Source: Sporocytophaga myxococcoides (lineage in GTDB: Bacteria > Bacteroidota > Bacteroidia > Cytophagales > Cytophagaceae). Taken from it: DNA of 64,000 bases. Positions 26,720 to 35,567 of this stretch are shown in pieces. Within the stretch, counting starts at the first letter, position 1. Every line of letters starts with the position of its first letter. Below the pieces are notes generated by a model. The model did no database searches. It was not told where the DNA came from and saw nothing but the letters and a program-made list of their open reading frames with translations. The stretch lies in NCBI RefSeq assembly GCF_000775915.1, contig NZ_BBLT01000001.1:496001-560000 (forward strand), written 5' to 3'. The translations under genes and the position numbers were made by a program.

Positions 26720-28807
26720 TTAAAACTTAACAATTTTAAACTCCACTCTTCTGTTCAGTTTTCTTGTTTCCTCTTTAGTATTGTCGGCAATAGGTTTGGA
26801 ACCTCCATAGCCTTTTCCAGATATTCTATCTCCTGATATTCCTTTGGATATAAGATAGTTTTTTACAGTTTCGACCCTTTGCTCTGAGAGCGTAACATTT
26901 TTTTCAGGATTACCCATATTGTCTGTATGTCCTGATAGTTCTATCTCTATTGTAGGGTTTTCAATAAGTAACTTTGCAAGTTTGTTTAATTCAGGGTAAG
27001 ATATGGGCAATAATTTTGGTTCACTTCTTACAAAGAAGACGTTCTTCAATGGAATATCTTCTCCTACTTCAAGCGGAGTAAGATAGATATCACGCTCAAT
27101 TTCCATGTATTCAGTTATGTTCGGAACACTGATGGTATCCCGAACGGAATAAAAACCGGGATGTTCAGCAAAGAAAGAATAAACCTGATTGTATGGTAAT
27201 GCAATTTTATAATCTCCATTATGTGGATCTGAGCTTGCTATACCTGCCTCTTTATCATCATCAAGATCTCTGTAAGTAATACCTGTTTCAATAGGTTCCT
27301 TGGTCTTGCTATTAAGTACTTTTCCATAAATAAGTACTAGTGGATTAGGCTTAACAGGTCCTGGCAGCTTTATTCTGAATATATCACTTTTACCTGTTGC
27401 CTTTTCTTCAGAAATAAAATAAGCATACTCTCCGGAAGCAGGAATGCTGTAGTAGGCGTCCATACCTTTGGAATTTACAGGTAAACCTATATTTTGTGGA
27501 ACGGACCAGTTGGTCCAGGTATTATCTAGTCTCCTTGAAACAAATATATCATTCTTTCCATATCCCGGATGTCCTGTGCTGCTAAAGTATAATGTAACAC
27601 CGTCTGCTGCCAGGAACGGTGAAAGTTCAGTTCCTGGAGTATTAACAACTGGCCCTATGTTTTTAGGTACAGACCAGGTATTGTCATTTTCCAGAAATGA
27701 GACATAAATATCTCTTGAACCATAAGTTTCATCTCTTTGGAGCGCCATGAGCAATACTTTTTTATCACTGCTTAAAAAGTATTCGTTGAAGGTACTTTTA
27801 TTGTAATAGTTCCTTACGTTAACCTTTGTCGGCATGCTCCATCCATTTTTGGTTTTATTAGACATGGATAATCCCATTCCCTGTGCAGCACCTTTAGAGT
27901 CATAGGTATTCATCAACAGGACTGTGTTGCCGTCAGGACTTACGGAAGATACAGCATTTGGTCCGTCATTATTGATAGGAGCTCCGATATTTACAGCTTT
28001 TCCCCATTTGCCATTCTGATAGCTTGAATAATACACATCCTGATAATCGCCAGTACCACCTTTGTTTTCCGGGGAATAATTTCTTGTGAAATATAATCCT
28101 TTTCCATCTGGTGTAACGACGGGTGTTAACTCTCCATACACAGTGTTTACACCAGCACCAAGGTTTTCAGCCGGGGAGCTGTAGTTCAAATTAGGAGCAG
28201 TATTAATTTTAAGTTTTGTTCCTTTGATAAAAAAATCATCTACGTCAAATGAAGAAGCGCCCCAGGCTGAAAAACCTACAGCTTTGCCTGTAAGAGCAGG
28301 GTAACTGATCTCTGTCAAAACATAATCATTGGCAAGAAAACGAACCGTAGATCCGCTCTTTTCTATTTTAAGGATATTATTGTCAACCTTTATTTTTAAT
28401 GAAGTTGTAAAATCTTTGATCAAAGTGGGTTTTCCTTTTTTAATCTCAAGTACCCGGTATTGAAGATTTTTAACATTAAAGTATAAAGCATTCTCCTGAT
28501 CTGCTCCAATCATCAGCCCATATTCGCTTCCGGGCTTGCGGATTCCGAATTTGGCCTCTGCTGAAAATGCGGCAGAGGTATTGAGTAAATTAAAGTAGTT
28601 GTTGATACTACCTCCCGCAGGATCGTTGTGTTGCCATACCAGTTTACCGCCTCTGATGTCTGATTGATCTGTAGGGCTATTGGGAAGCCGCCATCCTGTT
28701 TCGTTATTGTCAAAATGATCTTCTTCTACAATCCCTGCTGTTTGTGCATAAGAGGTAGCAGATAAAATAAAAAACAGCAAAATAAGGATGTTGGCTGATC
28801 TTGTCAT
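26720..28807 (-). CDS. OmpA family protein with PD40 propeller and CarboxypepD-regulatory-like domain (PorE-like)
   Basis: 695 residues, outer membrane/periplasm. Signal peptide MTRSANILILLFFILSATSY ending at AQ. Residues about 24-198 form a concanavalin/LamG-like domain (EDHFDNNETGWRLPNSPTDQ). Residues about 205-460 are PD40 beta-propeller repeats (LYFTRNYSPENKGGTGDYQD, SSVSPDGNTVLLMNTYDSKG, LYFSSTGHPGYGKNDIFVSR). Residues about 480-575 are a carboxypeptidase regulatory-like domain (IYGKVLNSKTKEPIETGITY). Residues about 590-695 are the OmpA peptidoglycan-binding domain (IEIELSGHTDNMGNPEKN, NRRVEFKIVKF). The last three resemble PorE of the type IX system, which anchors the machine to peptidoglycan, but PorE has N-terminal TPRs where this protein has a LamG-like domain. 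Orthology is therefore open. Confidence 0.85.
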   Translation of the reverse strand: MTRSANILILLFFILSATSYAQTAGIVEEDHFDNNETGWRLPNSPTDQSDIRGGKLVWQHNDPAGGSINNYFNLLNTSAAFSAEAKFGIRKPGSEYGLMIGADQENALYFNVKNLQYRVLEIKKGKPTLIKDFTTSLKIKVDNNILKIEKSGSTVRFLANDYVLTEISYPALTGKAVGFSAWGASSFDVDDFFIKGTKLKINTAPNLNYSSPAENLGAGVNTVYGELTPVVTPDGKGLYFTRNYSPENKGGTGDYQDVYYSSYQNGKWGKAVNIGAPINNDGPNAVSSVSPDGNTVLLMNTYDSKGAAQGMGLSMSNKTKNGWSMPTKVNVRNYYNKSTFNEYFLSSDKKVLLMALQRDETYGSRDIYVSFLENDNTWSVPKNIGPVVNTPGTELSPFLAADGVTLYFSSTGHPGYGKNDIFVSRRLDNTWTNWSVPQNIGLPVNSKGMDAYYSIPASGEYAYFISEEKATGKSDIFRIKLPGPVKPNPLVLIYGKVLNSKTKEPIETGITYRDLDDDKEAGIASSDPHNGDYKIALPYNQVYSFFAEHPGFYSVRDTISVPNITEYMEIERDIYLTPLEVGEDIPLKNVFFVRSEPKLLPISYPELNKLAKLLIENPTIEIELSGHTDNMGNPEKNVTLSEQRVETVKNYLISKGISGDRISGKGYGGSKPIADNTKEETRKLNRRVEFKIVKF

Positions 28808-29481
28808 ATGTACATATTTAGGGAGTAACGAATGGCTTGAAGATAATATTTTGATGAAAAATATAAAATCAACTTCTCATTTAAATTGAAGAATCAATTC
28901 GGATAGTGTTATATGTCAGTCGTTTGTCGGGTTTTAATTTCTTTGATCATTTTATATGATATATATCCGATACCTGACATCAAAAGTAATATTGTAGCCC
29001 AGATTCAAAGCATTGATAAGAAAAGTGTTCGTTCATACTTTCCAGCTGTTGAGAAAGATCAATGATGGTTCAGGATTCTATATGACAGTTAAGTAATATA
29101 CAAGTTGATAGCATATTGTACTTTTATCTTAAACCTTGTTGTCAGAATTTCAATGATAAGCTGGAAATTTTAAGTTAAAATGATCCAGGTCAGGAAGGAT
29201 AGGGGGATGATAGTGTTATCCTTAATGAAACACCAATATTTTTTGTTTTCTTCTTTGCATCCGAATTTTTATGATCAGGCATATGTTGTCAATCTTGTTT
29301 TCTGTTGAATTCTGATTCTAATTGTAAATTTCTATTAAATGCTATAAAATAGATTTATTCTTATTAGTTTATTTTTAGGAATCCAAGGGAAACTTCTGGC
29401 CAGAATATCAGGTTCATTGCAGTCGCACTAATATATTGGTTATTATGTTTTTTATATAAGAATTTAAAAAAGGAGGGGAGC
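28808..29481. other. Intergenic region without convincing gene
   Basis: This 674-bp stretch separates the minus-strand OmpA gene from the small lipoprotein gene on the + strand. It is A+T-rich and contains only a short frame at 28913-29065 (50 codons, no ribosome-binding site or recognisable motif). I see no tRNA, repeat array or clear terminator. It must hold the promoter of the OmpA-like gene and of the lipoprotein gene. Confidence 0.6.
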
Positions 29482-29649
29482 ATGAAAAGTGCAGTAATTG
29501 CTAGGATTTACACGCTGGTATTTTTTGTACTATTTCTTTCAGGGTGTAAGGTGATAGAAGGTATTTTCAAGGCTGGTATGTGGACAGGAATCATTATTGT
29601 GGCATTGGTTATAGCCCTTATTATTTTCGTCCTCAGAAAAATATTTTGA
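29482..29649 (+). CDS. Small lipoprotein with one membrane helix
   Basis: 55 residues. The N-terminus ARIYTLVFFVLFLSGCKVIE is a lipoprotein signal with lipobox LSGC (Cys22), followed by GIFKAGMWTGIIIVALVIAL, a membrane-spanning helix of about 17 residues, and the end IIFVLRKIF. The start ATG has an unusually good Shine-Dalgarno site, AGGAGGGGAG, 2 bp upstream. Very similar small Cys-lipobox/GIFKAGMWTG proteins are widespread in Bacteroidota and often induced by stress as far as I recall, but no function is known. The lipidated Cys plus a helix would tether it twice or span the inner membrane. Confidence 0.75.
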   Translation: MKSAVIARIYTLVFFVLFLSGCKVIEGIFKAGMWTGIIIVALVIALIIFVLRKIF

Positions 29650-29754
29650 GTAAGATTATTGAACATGGTTGTCTCTGTAGTTCTCTGAGAATAGTTTTAA
29701 ATTAATTATCCGGAGAATACAGGGATGAATGATTTAAGGGAAATTATATACCTC

Positions 29755-31611
29755 TCAATCTTGAGTATGGTTAATGCTTTCTATAGCACTATCGACTACG
29801 AGAGAATTCCATCCGTTAAATTCTTTTTTATCGAGTACTTTAATTCGATCTTTGATTTTTTTCTTAAAGTTAGAGCAGGTTGATTTTCTTAGTGATAACA
29901 TTTCGGATAATTCATCTGATGTGAGGTCTTGTTTATTTGAAACAAGGTACATCATGTAAAAGGCCTTTACTATCGGAAATTTAAGCTTATGAAAGATAGT
30001 ATTTGCTGTTACAGATTCATTATATCCGCATTTGCTGCATCTTCTGTCAAATTGTTCCTTACCTTTTCCACAGCTGTTTGAATTGCATTTCTTACATTGA
30101 AATTTGTTTTGATTTTTAAGTTCTTCGAGGTATCTGAAACACGTGAGTTCATCGGGATAAACTTTAACAAACTCTTCAAAGTTTACCTGATTCTTCATAA
30201 TTCTGGTCATGGCTATATCAGACATATCTTTCTTAAGAGCCCTGTTTGCAAGGTCCAATTGAAGATTCATTGCAGTGATTTCTTCAGTTTGGTTTATTAG
30301 TCTTTCATAAGCTTGTTTAAGCAGTTCTGTTCTCTCTGCTACTTTCTCCTCCAGTTCTTTGTTGATTTTATCCTTTAACAATTCTTTCTCCTTCATTTCT
30401 TCAATAGCTTTGTTCTGCGCTGCCTGTCTCATCTTAATTTCAGCGCCCATTCTGTCTGTCAGAGACATTGAGAGTAAAATTATATCAAGTATGATTCCAA
30501 TATTCAGGCTGTATACTGTGAAGATATTTGACGTTATAAATCCATAGTTTTCTAATGCTGTTATTATAAATGCGGCCAAAAGACTTGTATATGCAACACA
30601 TAAGAAAAAAGCTGTTTTATTTCCTTTTAAATAACTTCTAAGGGATATTTGATAGGCCAGGAAAAATGGTATAATATCAATGTATATAGCGAATAATACA
30701 TTTCTGTTGAAGAATAAACCAAATAGTAATATCAGTCCTCTGATGACCACTATGAAGTTGATAACTTTGTTAAAAAATGGTTGAGTCTCCTTCAGGTTTA
30801 GAAATCCTTTTATGAATAACAGAGAAAAGGTAATGATGCCATACAAGGCAAGGCTGAATGCATAGAGATTCCATTCAGGATGATCTGGCCAAAGATACTG
30901 AAAAGCAAAGCCACTCTGACACATAGAATAAAGACTGAAGGAGAGTACATAAAATACATAGTACAGGTATATGGACATTTTAATGGATATGTACATTAAA
31001 AGATTGTACAAGGCCATCATGATTAAAATACCATAAAAAATTCCCAGTACATAATATTCTGCCAGGGCATAGGATATGAATTTTTTATAAGTTCTGATTT
31101 GTGGACTTAAATTGTTTTCGTTTTCTGAATTTATTCGAATGTAAAAAGTGTAGGTGTGATTATGAGGAATCTGTAATTCGAATTCTGGGTTTTTATGAAA
31201 TAACATCCGTTTTTTAAATGAAATCAGGTTGCCCGATTGTGTCAACTGATATTGTCCGTTTTCATCTGGAGAATAAAATGAGATGTGGTTGATATTGTGA
31301 TCAAACAATTCAATCAGCCAGTTTTTCTCATTTTTGGTCAAGTTTTTAATGGAAAATCTGAGCCAGTAAGCTGAAGCCTTATTATGGTTTACCGGATCAG
31401 AAGACTGATACATGAAACTGTCAGCATATGCAGGACTCAAAATCTCCTTAATACTAAGTTTGTTTGTCTTGTCTTCATACACGCCCAGATATTCTTTTCT
31501 TATTCCTTTTTCCTCAATGTCATTAGTCAATAAAAATATACTCTCAGCCTTTAAAGAGATGCTTGAAAAGTGTATTAGAAAAATGCAAAAAATACAATAA
31601 TATGTTTTCAT
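29755..31611 (-). CDS. 7TM-DISM receptor fused to an IS1595-transposase-like zinc-ribbon/HTH domain
   Basis: 618 residues. Signal peptide to about residue 22; a 7TMR-DISM extracellular (beta-jelly-roll) domain at about 30-175 (YWLRFSIKNLTKNEKNWLIE); seven membrane helices at about 183-385 (YVLGIFYGILIMMALYNLLM begins them); a coiled coil at about 395-465 (EEMKEKELLKDKINKELEEK). In place of the usual kinase or cyclase the C-terminus (480-618) is the DNA-binding head of IS1595-type transposases: YPDELTCFRYLEELKNQNKF, zinc cysteines CKKC (506/509) and CSKC (525/528), then TANTIFHKLKFPIVKAFYMM and LTSDELSEMLSLRKSTCSNF. The DDE catalytic part is absent. It would be a membrane receptor that binds DNA directly; this output is inferred. 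Confidence 0.85.
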   Translation of the reverse strand: MKTYYCIFCIFLIHFSSISLKAESIFLLTNDIEEKGIRKEYLGVYEDKTNKLSIKEILSPAYADSFMYQSSDPVNHNKASAYWLRFSIKNLTKNEKNWLIELFDHNINHISFYSPDENGQYQLTQSGNLISFKKRMLFHKNPEFELQIPHNHTYTFYIRINSENENNLSPQIRTYKKFISYALAEYYVLGIFYGILIMMALYNLLMYISIKMSIYLYYVFYVLSFSLYSMCQSGFAFQYLWPDHPEWNLYAFSLALYGIITFSLLFIKGFLNLKETQPFFNKVINFIVVIRGLILLFGLFFNRNVLFAIYIDIIPFFLAYQISLRSYLKGNKTAFFLCVAYTSLLAAFIITALENYGFITSNIFTVYSLNIGIILDIILLSMSLTDRMGAEIKMRQAAQNKAIEEMKEKELLKDKINKELEEKVAERTELLKQAYERLINQTEEITAMNLQLDLANRALKKDMSDIAMTRIMKNQVNFEEFVKVYPDELTCFRYLEELKNQNKFQCKKCNSNSCGKGKEQFDRRCSKCGYNESVTANTIFHKLKFPIVKAFYMMYLVSNKQDLTSDELSEMLSLRKSTCSNFKKKIKDRIKVLDKKEFNGWNSLVVDSAIESINHTQD

Positions 31612-32033
31612 ATTATTTTGTGGTTGTTAAAAACTTGTAAAGGCTAAATTAATAAGTTTTTTTTAATATGATGATGGATGGTCTGAAAAAAAATATAGAT
31701 CAATATATGCCTACTTTAGATGAATGAAAAGTTTGTCTTTTAAATGTTTTTAAAAACAATAATCGTTGAAATTTGAATTTTTAGGCTTGTTTTTGTTGTC
31801 TTTTAAGCGAAAAATATAACTGATTTACTTGATATTAAATGGGTGTAAAACAAATTTTTCCTTCATTAAAATTTGACTTCTTCTCATCTTCTCGATAGTA
31901 TGGTTTATAATCAGACCCGAATGTGAATAACAGTATTGTTAATGTCACTATTCTGGGAATATTCAAATTTATTAAATAAAAGAGTCATTAAATTTTATCT
32001 GAGATTTTGCCCAAACATTAAGTAATAAGACTT
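31612..32033. other. Intergenic region between divergent genes
   Basis: 422 bp, strongly A+T-rich, between the divergently transcribed receptor-HTH gene (-) and the second Crp/Fnr gene (+). No open frame of note and no terminator. It must carry both promoters and is the obvious candidate target for either regulator; I found no perfect TAnnTTTG element and no long palindrome. Confidence 0.55.
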
Positions 32034-32687
32034 ATGGAAAGAATTTTAAGTACACCTGTAATTGGATTAGAGGATCAGTTTAATTTCTTTGAACGGGACT
32101 TAAGAGTTGAACTGGCTGCTGCTAAAATTGAGAAATTTGAAAAGGGAAGTCGTATTCACAGGCAGAATGCCTTCCTGGTTTCTGTTCCTATACTATTAGA
32201 TGGAAGTTTAAGAATTTTTCGTCAAACGGAAGACAGAGAAATTTTGCTCTATTATGTAAATAAAGGTGAAACCTGTATGATGTCTTTATTGTCGTGCTAT
32301 GGCCAAAGACCAATGAATGCGGCTATGGAAGCGGCTGAGAAATCCGAACTGATTCTGGTTCCACGAATTAAAGTGTATGAGTGGCAAAGAAAATATTCCT
32401 CCTGGAACGATTATGTACTTAAAACTTTTGCCCAAAGGCAGGAACAATTGCTGGATTCCTTTGATTCGCTGGCTTTTTCAAGTATTGATAAAAGAATTAA
32501 GGATTACCTCATCAGGCTTTCTTCCAAAACAAAACAGCAGATTGTTTCAATAACACACCAGGAACTTGCCAATGAGCTAGGCACAACCAGAGTTGTAATT
32601 TCCAGAATCTTAAAATGTCTCGAAATAGAGGGAGCCATTGAATTGCTTCGTGGGGCAATAAAAGTAAAGGACTTGAAACTTAACTAA
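32034..32687 (+). CDS. Crp/Fnr family transcriptional regulator
   Basis: 217 residues. The effector domain spans about 20-125 (KFEKGSRIHRQNAFLVSVPI, ILLYYVNKGETCMMSLLSCY); dimer helix about 130-155; winged helix-turn-helix at about 170-215 (SITHQELANELGTTRVVISR, LKCLEIEGAIELLRGAIKV). The HTH is the classical Crp type with TTR-VVISR recognition helix. The segment GETCMMSLLSCYGQ has two Cys in the beta-roll and could in principle sense redox state, but this is a guess; no N-terminal four-Cys Fnr cluster is present. Divergent from the receptor-HTH fusion gene and followed by a strong terminator, so monocistronic. Confidence 0.92.
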   Translation: MERILSTPVIGLEDQFNFFERDLRVELAAAKIEKFEKGSRIHRQNAFLVSVPILLDGSLRIFRQTEDREILLYYVNKGETCMMSLLSCYGQRPMNAAMEAAEKSELILVPRIKVYEWQRKYSSWNDYVLKTFAQRQEQLLDSFDSLAFSSIDKRIKDYLIRLSSKTKQQIVSITHQELANELGTTRVVISRILKCLEIEGAIELLRGAIKVKDLKLN

Positions 32688-32717
32688 GGATTTAACTTTA
32701 ATTTCTGCTTGTTTTGT

Positions 32718-32758
32718 AGCTATTGGTAATCCCAGGTATTATCAATAGCTTTTTTTTC
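32718..32758 (+). terminator. Intrinsic terminator of the second Crp/Fnr gene
   Basis: A 13-bp stem with one G-U pair (32718-32730 with 32738-32750), a 7-nt loop, and eight T residues. It lies 30 bp after the Crp/Fnr stop codon. Confidence 0.88.
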
Positions 32759-32967
32759 AGTATACTTTTTATCGTTTTCTGTCTTCAGACTTTTTTTAAA
32801 AAAAAAATAAATAAAAGAACAAAGAATTCTTAGCTAAGTACAACTTAAACTAAGCTTAACTTTAAGTTATTGTATTATTTGTATATGTATTAGGATTTAA
32901 GGTTAAAATTGAAAATTGCTGGAAACTAATTTTAGGTAATTTCATCCTGGATATAAATTCTAAGAAG

Positions 32968-35157
32968 ATGAATAAAACCATACTGTTTTTTTTAATGACT
33001 ATATTGCTGGCTCCTCTGACAGCATCATCCCAATATGCTACACCCTGGTTGCATGTTGAGGGAAATCTAATAAAAGATCCAGCAGGAAACACTGTTATAC
33101 TAAGAGGTGTCGATTTTCAGGATATCAAAGAACAAGCCACAGATAGAACCGTTGGCCTGAATGGCTTGATTGATGTAGTGACAAATCTTGATGATACATT
33201 ATCCCAATCACCAGGATGGTATACGAGAGTAATTAGATTTACAGTAGAACCACCTATTTCAAATCTGGAGGAATATTATCAGCAGACTTTAAAACCTGCT
33301 GTGGACTACGCTACATCTAAAGGTCTTTATGTAATTATAGACTGGCATTACATTGCTGATGTAAACGGTAATATTGAGTCTACTAATGCTTTCTGGACTT
33401 ATATGGCACCTAGGTTCAATAATTACTCCAATGTATTATATGAGGTATACAATGAACCTATTAATACTAATCTTACATGGGGGCAATTCAAACCATATAT
33501 GCAGGCATGGGTAGATCTAATAAGAAAGTATGCGCCGCATAATCTTATTCTTGCCGGAAGTCCTGTATGGGATCAGAGAATGGGAGATGCCGCTACCAAT
33601 CCGTTAACCGGAGGTAACATTGTGTATGTAGCCCATATCTATCCTGGTCATTGGACGGCAACAGGTGCTGGCTCAGTAAAATCACAGGTAGAGAGGGTGG
33701 TAAAGGTTCATCCTGTATTTTTATCGGAGTGGGGTTTTAGCGAGACCGTTTCTGCTACCAGTGCTTCTTTATTGAAGGGATCTATTGCAAGTTATGGAGA
33801 TCCAATAGTTAAGTGGGCGGAAGACCTTGGCATAAGCTGGTCAGCTTGGGTTGCTGATAATGACTGGGAACCTGCGATGTTTACAAGAGACTGGAAGTTA
33901 AAAGTTGGTCCGGGAGAAATGGGAGGTTTTACCAAAGATAAGCTTTATGAATTCAGAGACGATCATCAGCCTTCTGATGTACCATGTTTCGCTCCTTACT
34001 TAGGTCTTCCTCAGACTTTATGCGGGAAAAACTCTGTTACAATCGGTCTTCAATCAACTTCCGATGATGTCTCGTTCAAGTGGTTTAAAGATGGAGTTGA
34101 ACTAACTGATCAAACTGAAGCCTCAATTGAGGCTACTGAAACAGGAAGGTACAAGGTTGAAGCTACTTTAGGTTCTTGTACAATGGCTGATGAAGTGGAG
34201 GTTGTAAAAACTATGTTTCCTGTTAGCCTAGGAAAAGGAGCAGTCCTCAGTAAAGATCCCCTTATTATAAAGGTTGATAACGCGGAAGAAAAGTTTACTT
34301 ACCAATGGTATCATAATAATAAACTGATTGAAGGAGCAGATTCAAGTTCTTTAGCGGTCTTCGATACTTGTGGCTCATTTTATTCTGTTCTTGTTACTTC
34401 CGAAGATTGCGGGTTTGTCTCAGATACATTTAAGATTTTATGTCCAAGAGGATATTTTAAAGGTAAACCTTTCGATATTCCTGGAATCATTCAGGCAGAG
34501 GATTATGATTTTCAAAATATTGCCAATACAACCTATTTTGACTCGGAGCCTGCAAATCAAGGTGGTGCATATAGAAATGATGAAGTTGACATAGAAGTAA
34601 CTAAAGATATAAACGGAGCTTATAACGTGGGCTGGACAGAAACAGGGGAATGGTTGGAATATTCAATTTCAGTAAAAGAAAACGGGGAATATCCGGTATA
34701 TCTCAGAGTTGCAGGAAATCCGACACCGGCAGTTGGAGGAAAAGTTCATATAAAGCTGAATGGTAAAAAAGCATCTTCTACGCTTACTCTTCCTGTAACT
34801 GGTGACTGGCAAAAATGGGAAACGGTATCTTTAGGTATTGTTAATTTCAATACTACTGATACTTTATTAAGATTATTCATTGAAGCCCCAGGTTTTAATA
34901 TTAACTATATAGAAGTTGGGGCGAGGGTAGAGACTAGTATTTTCGGTAAAAGCAATACATCTTCATTAAAGGTTTATCCAAATCCGGTAAATGATCTCGT
35001 ATTCTTCTCAGAGGAAATTCCATATGATTGGACAATTACTACGATTTTAGGAAATGTGCTACTTAGCGGGAACGGCATTAGTGCAGATGTGAGCAGCTTA
35101 AACAGAGGTACCTATCTGTTGAATGTGAATAGCAATGTCGTGAAAATAATTAAATAA
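32968..35157 (+). CDS. GH5 endoglucanase with Ig-like domains, CBM6 and type IX sorting domain
   Basis: 729 residues, a secreted cellulase hydrolysing beta-1,4-glucan internally. Signal peptide to about residue 22 (TASSQ). GH5 domain about 25-325: substrate block VILRGVDFQD, acid/base Glu163 in YEVYNEP, nucleophile Glu254 in VFLSEWGF, and HIYPGHW. Two Ig-like beta domains follow (about 340-412 and 415-492; KWFKDGVELTDQTEASIEAT, YQWYHNNKLIEGADSSSLAV), then a CBM6 at about 503-650 (IIQAEDYDFQNIANTTYFDS, GWTETGEWLEYSISV) and a C-terminal T9SS type A sorting domain at 667-729 (LKVYPNPVNDLVFFSEE, LNRGTYLLNV). The sorting domain would be removed on export by the type IX machine and the enzyme released or attached to the surface. 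Its own strong terminator follows. Confidence 0.95.
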   Translation: MNKTILFFLMTILLAPLTASSQYATPWLHVEGNLIKDPAGNTVILRGVDFQDIKEQATDRTVGLNGLIDVVTNLDDTLSQSPGWYTRVIRFTVEPPISNLEEYYQQTLKPAVDYATSKGLYVIIDWHYIADVNGNIESTNAFWTYMAPRFNNYSNVLYEVYNEPINTNLTWGQFKPYMQAWVDLIRKYAPHNLILAGSPVWDQRMGDAATNPLTGGNIVYVAHIYPGHWTATGAGSVKSQVERVVKVHPVFLSEWGFSETVSATSASLLKGSIASYGDPIVKWAEDLGISWSAWVADNDWEPAMFTRDWKLKVGPGEMGGFTKDKLYEFRDDHQPSDVPCFAPYLGLPQTLCGKNSVTIGLQSTSDDVSFKWFKDGVELTDQTEASIEATETGRYKVEATLGSCTMADEVEVVKTMFPVSLGKGAVLSKDPLIIKVDNAEEKFTYQWYHNNKLIEGADSSSLAVFDTCGSFYSVLVTSEDCGFVSDTFKILCPRGYFKGKPFDIPGIIQAEDYDFQNIANTTYFDSEPANQGGAYRNDEVDIEVTKDINGAYNVGWTETGEWLEYSISVKENGEYPVYLRVAGNPTPAVGGKVHIKLNGKKASSTLTLPVTGDWQKWETVSLGIVNFNTTDTLLRLFIEAPGFNINYIEVGARVETSIFGKSNTSSLKVYPNPVNDLVFFSEEIPYDWTITTILGNVLLSGNGISADVSSLNRGTYLLNVNSNVVKIIK

Positions 35158-35186
35158 ATAAATAGTTAAGTGAATAAAGCAGAGTA

Positions 35187-35217
35187 ACAAAGAAGGCCGA
35201 TTGTCGGCCTTCTTTGT
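35187..35217 (+). terminator. Intrinsic terminator of the cellulase gene
   Basis: A 14-bp perfect stem (35187-35200 with 35204-35217) and a 3-nt loop, 29 bp after the stop codon. The following bases TTGTCAG are only weakly T-rich. Confidence 0.8.
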
Positions 35218-35220
35218 TTG

Positions 35221-35504
35221 TCAGATAAAAGTATAATTGCATTGCAATTTAATTCTTAATTGGATTATCAATAGTGTTGGAAACCTCCGGTACCTGAATG
35301 CCAGTATCTCAGCTTATCCATAGATTCTTATTCTGTCGATATAAACTCCAGAACAAAAAAACTAATTTTAATAAGATTTAGCCAGTTCAGGATGTTTTTG
35401 CTGATTATTGGACAACTAAAACGATCTTCAGTGTATGCGGGAATATTAATGGGGAGGTAACTGAACTTTTAATAGAAATTTCACTAAAGCAGTGATAAAA
35501 AGAT
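35221..35504. other. Intergenic region, possible coding remnant
   Basis: No gene with a start codon is visible between the cellulase terminator and the terminator of the UmuD-like gene. An open + strand frame at about 35381-35494 reads DVFADYWTTKTIFSVCGNIN and further 14 residues to a stop, without a start, and may be a decayed gene end. A small palindrome (AATTGCATTGCAATT) is at about 35234-35248. Confidence 0.4.
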
Positions 35505-35536
35505 ATAAAAACAAAAGGGGCATTTGCATGCCCCTT
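35505..35536 (-). terminator. Intrinsic terminator of the UmuD-like gene
   Basis: A 9-bp perfect stem (35515-35523 with 35528-35536) with a 4-nt loop. On the minus strand it is followed by TTTGTTTTTAT. It lies 31 bp downstream of the stop codon. Confidence 0.8.
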
Positions 35537-35567
35537 ATTGTCTGTCAAAAAAAGTAACCAACTTTTT

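Noticed and set aside
28913-29065. 50-codon + strand frame in the intergenic region
   Set aside because: No ribosome-binding site, no recognisable domain; within chance expectation for this length and composition.
29755-30174. Insertion sequence IS1595 remnant
   Set aside because: The transposase-like segment is in frame with the receptor, no DDE domain, terminal inverted repeats or target duplication is visible, so a domain fusion is more likely.
35381-35494. Open + strand frame without start
   Set aside because: No start codon, no family pattern; mentioned only as a possible remnant.
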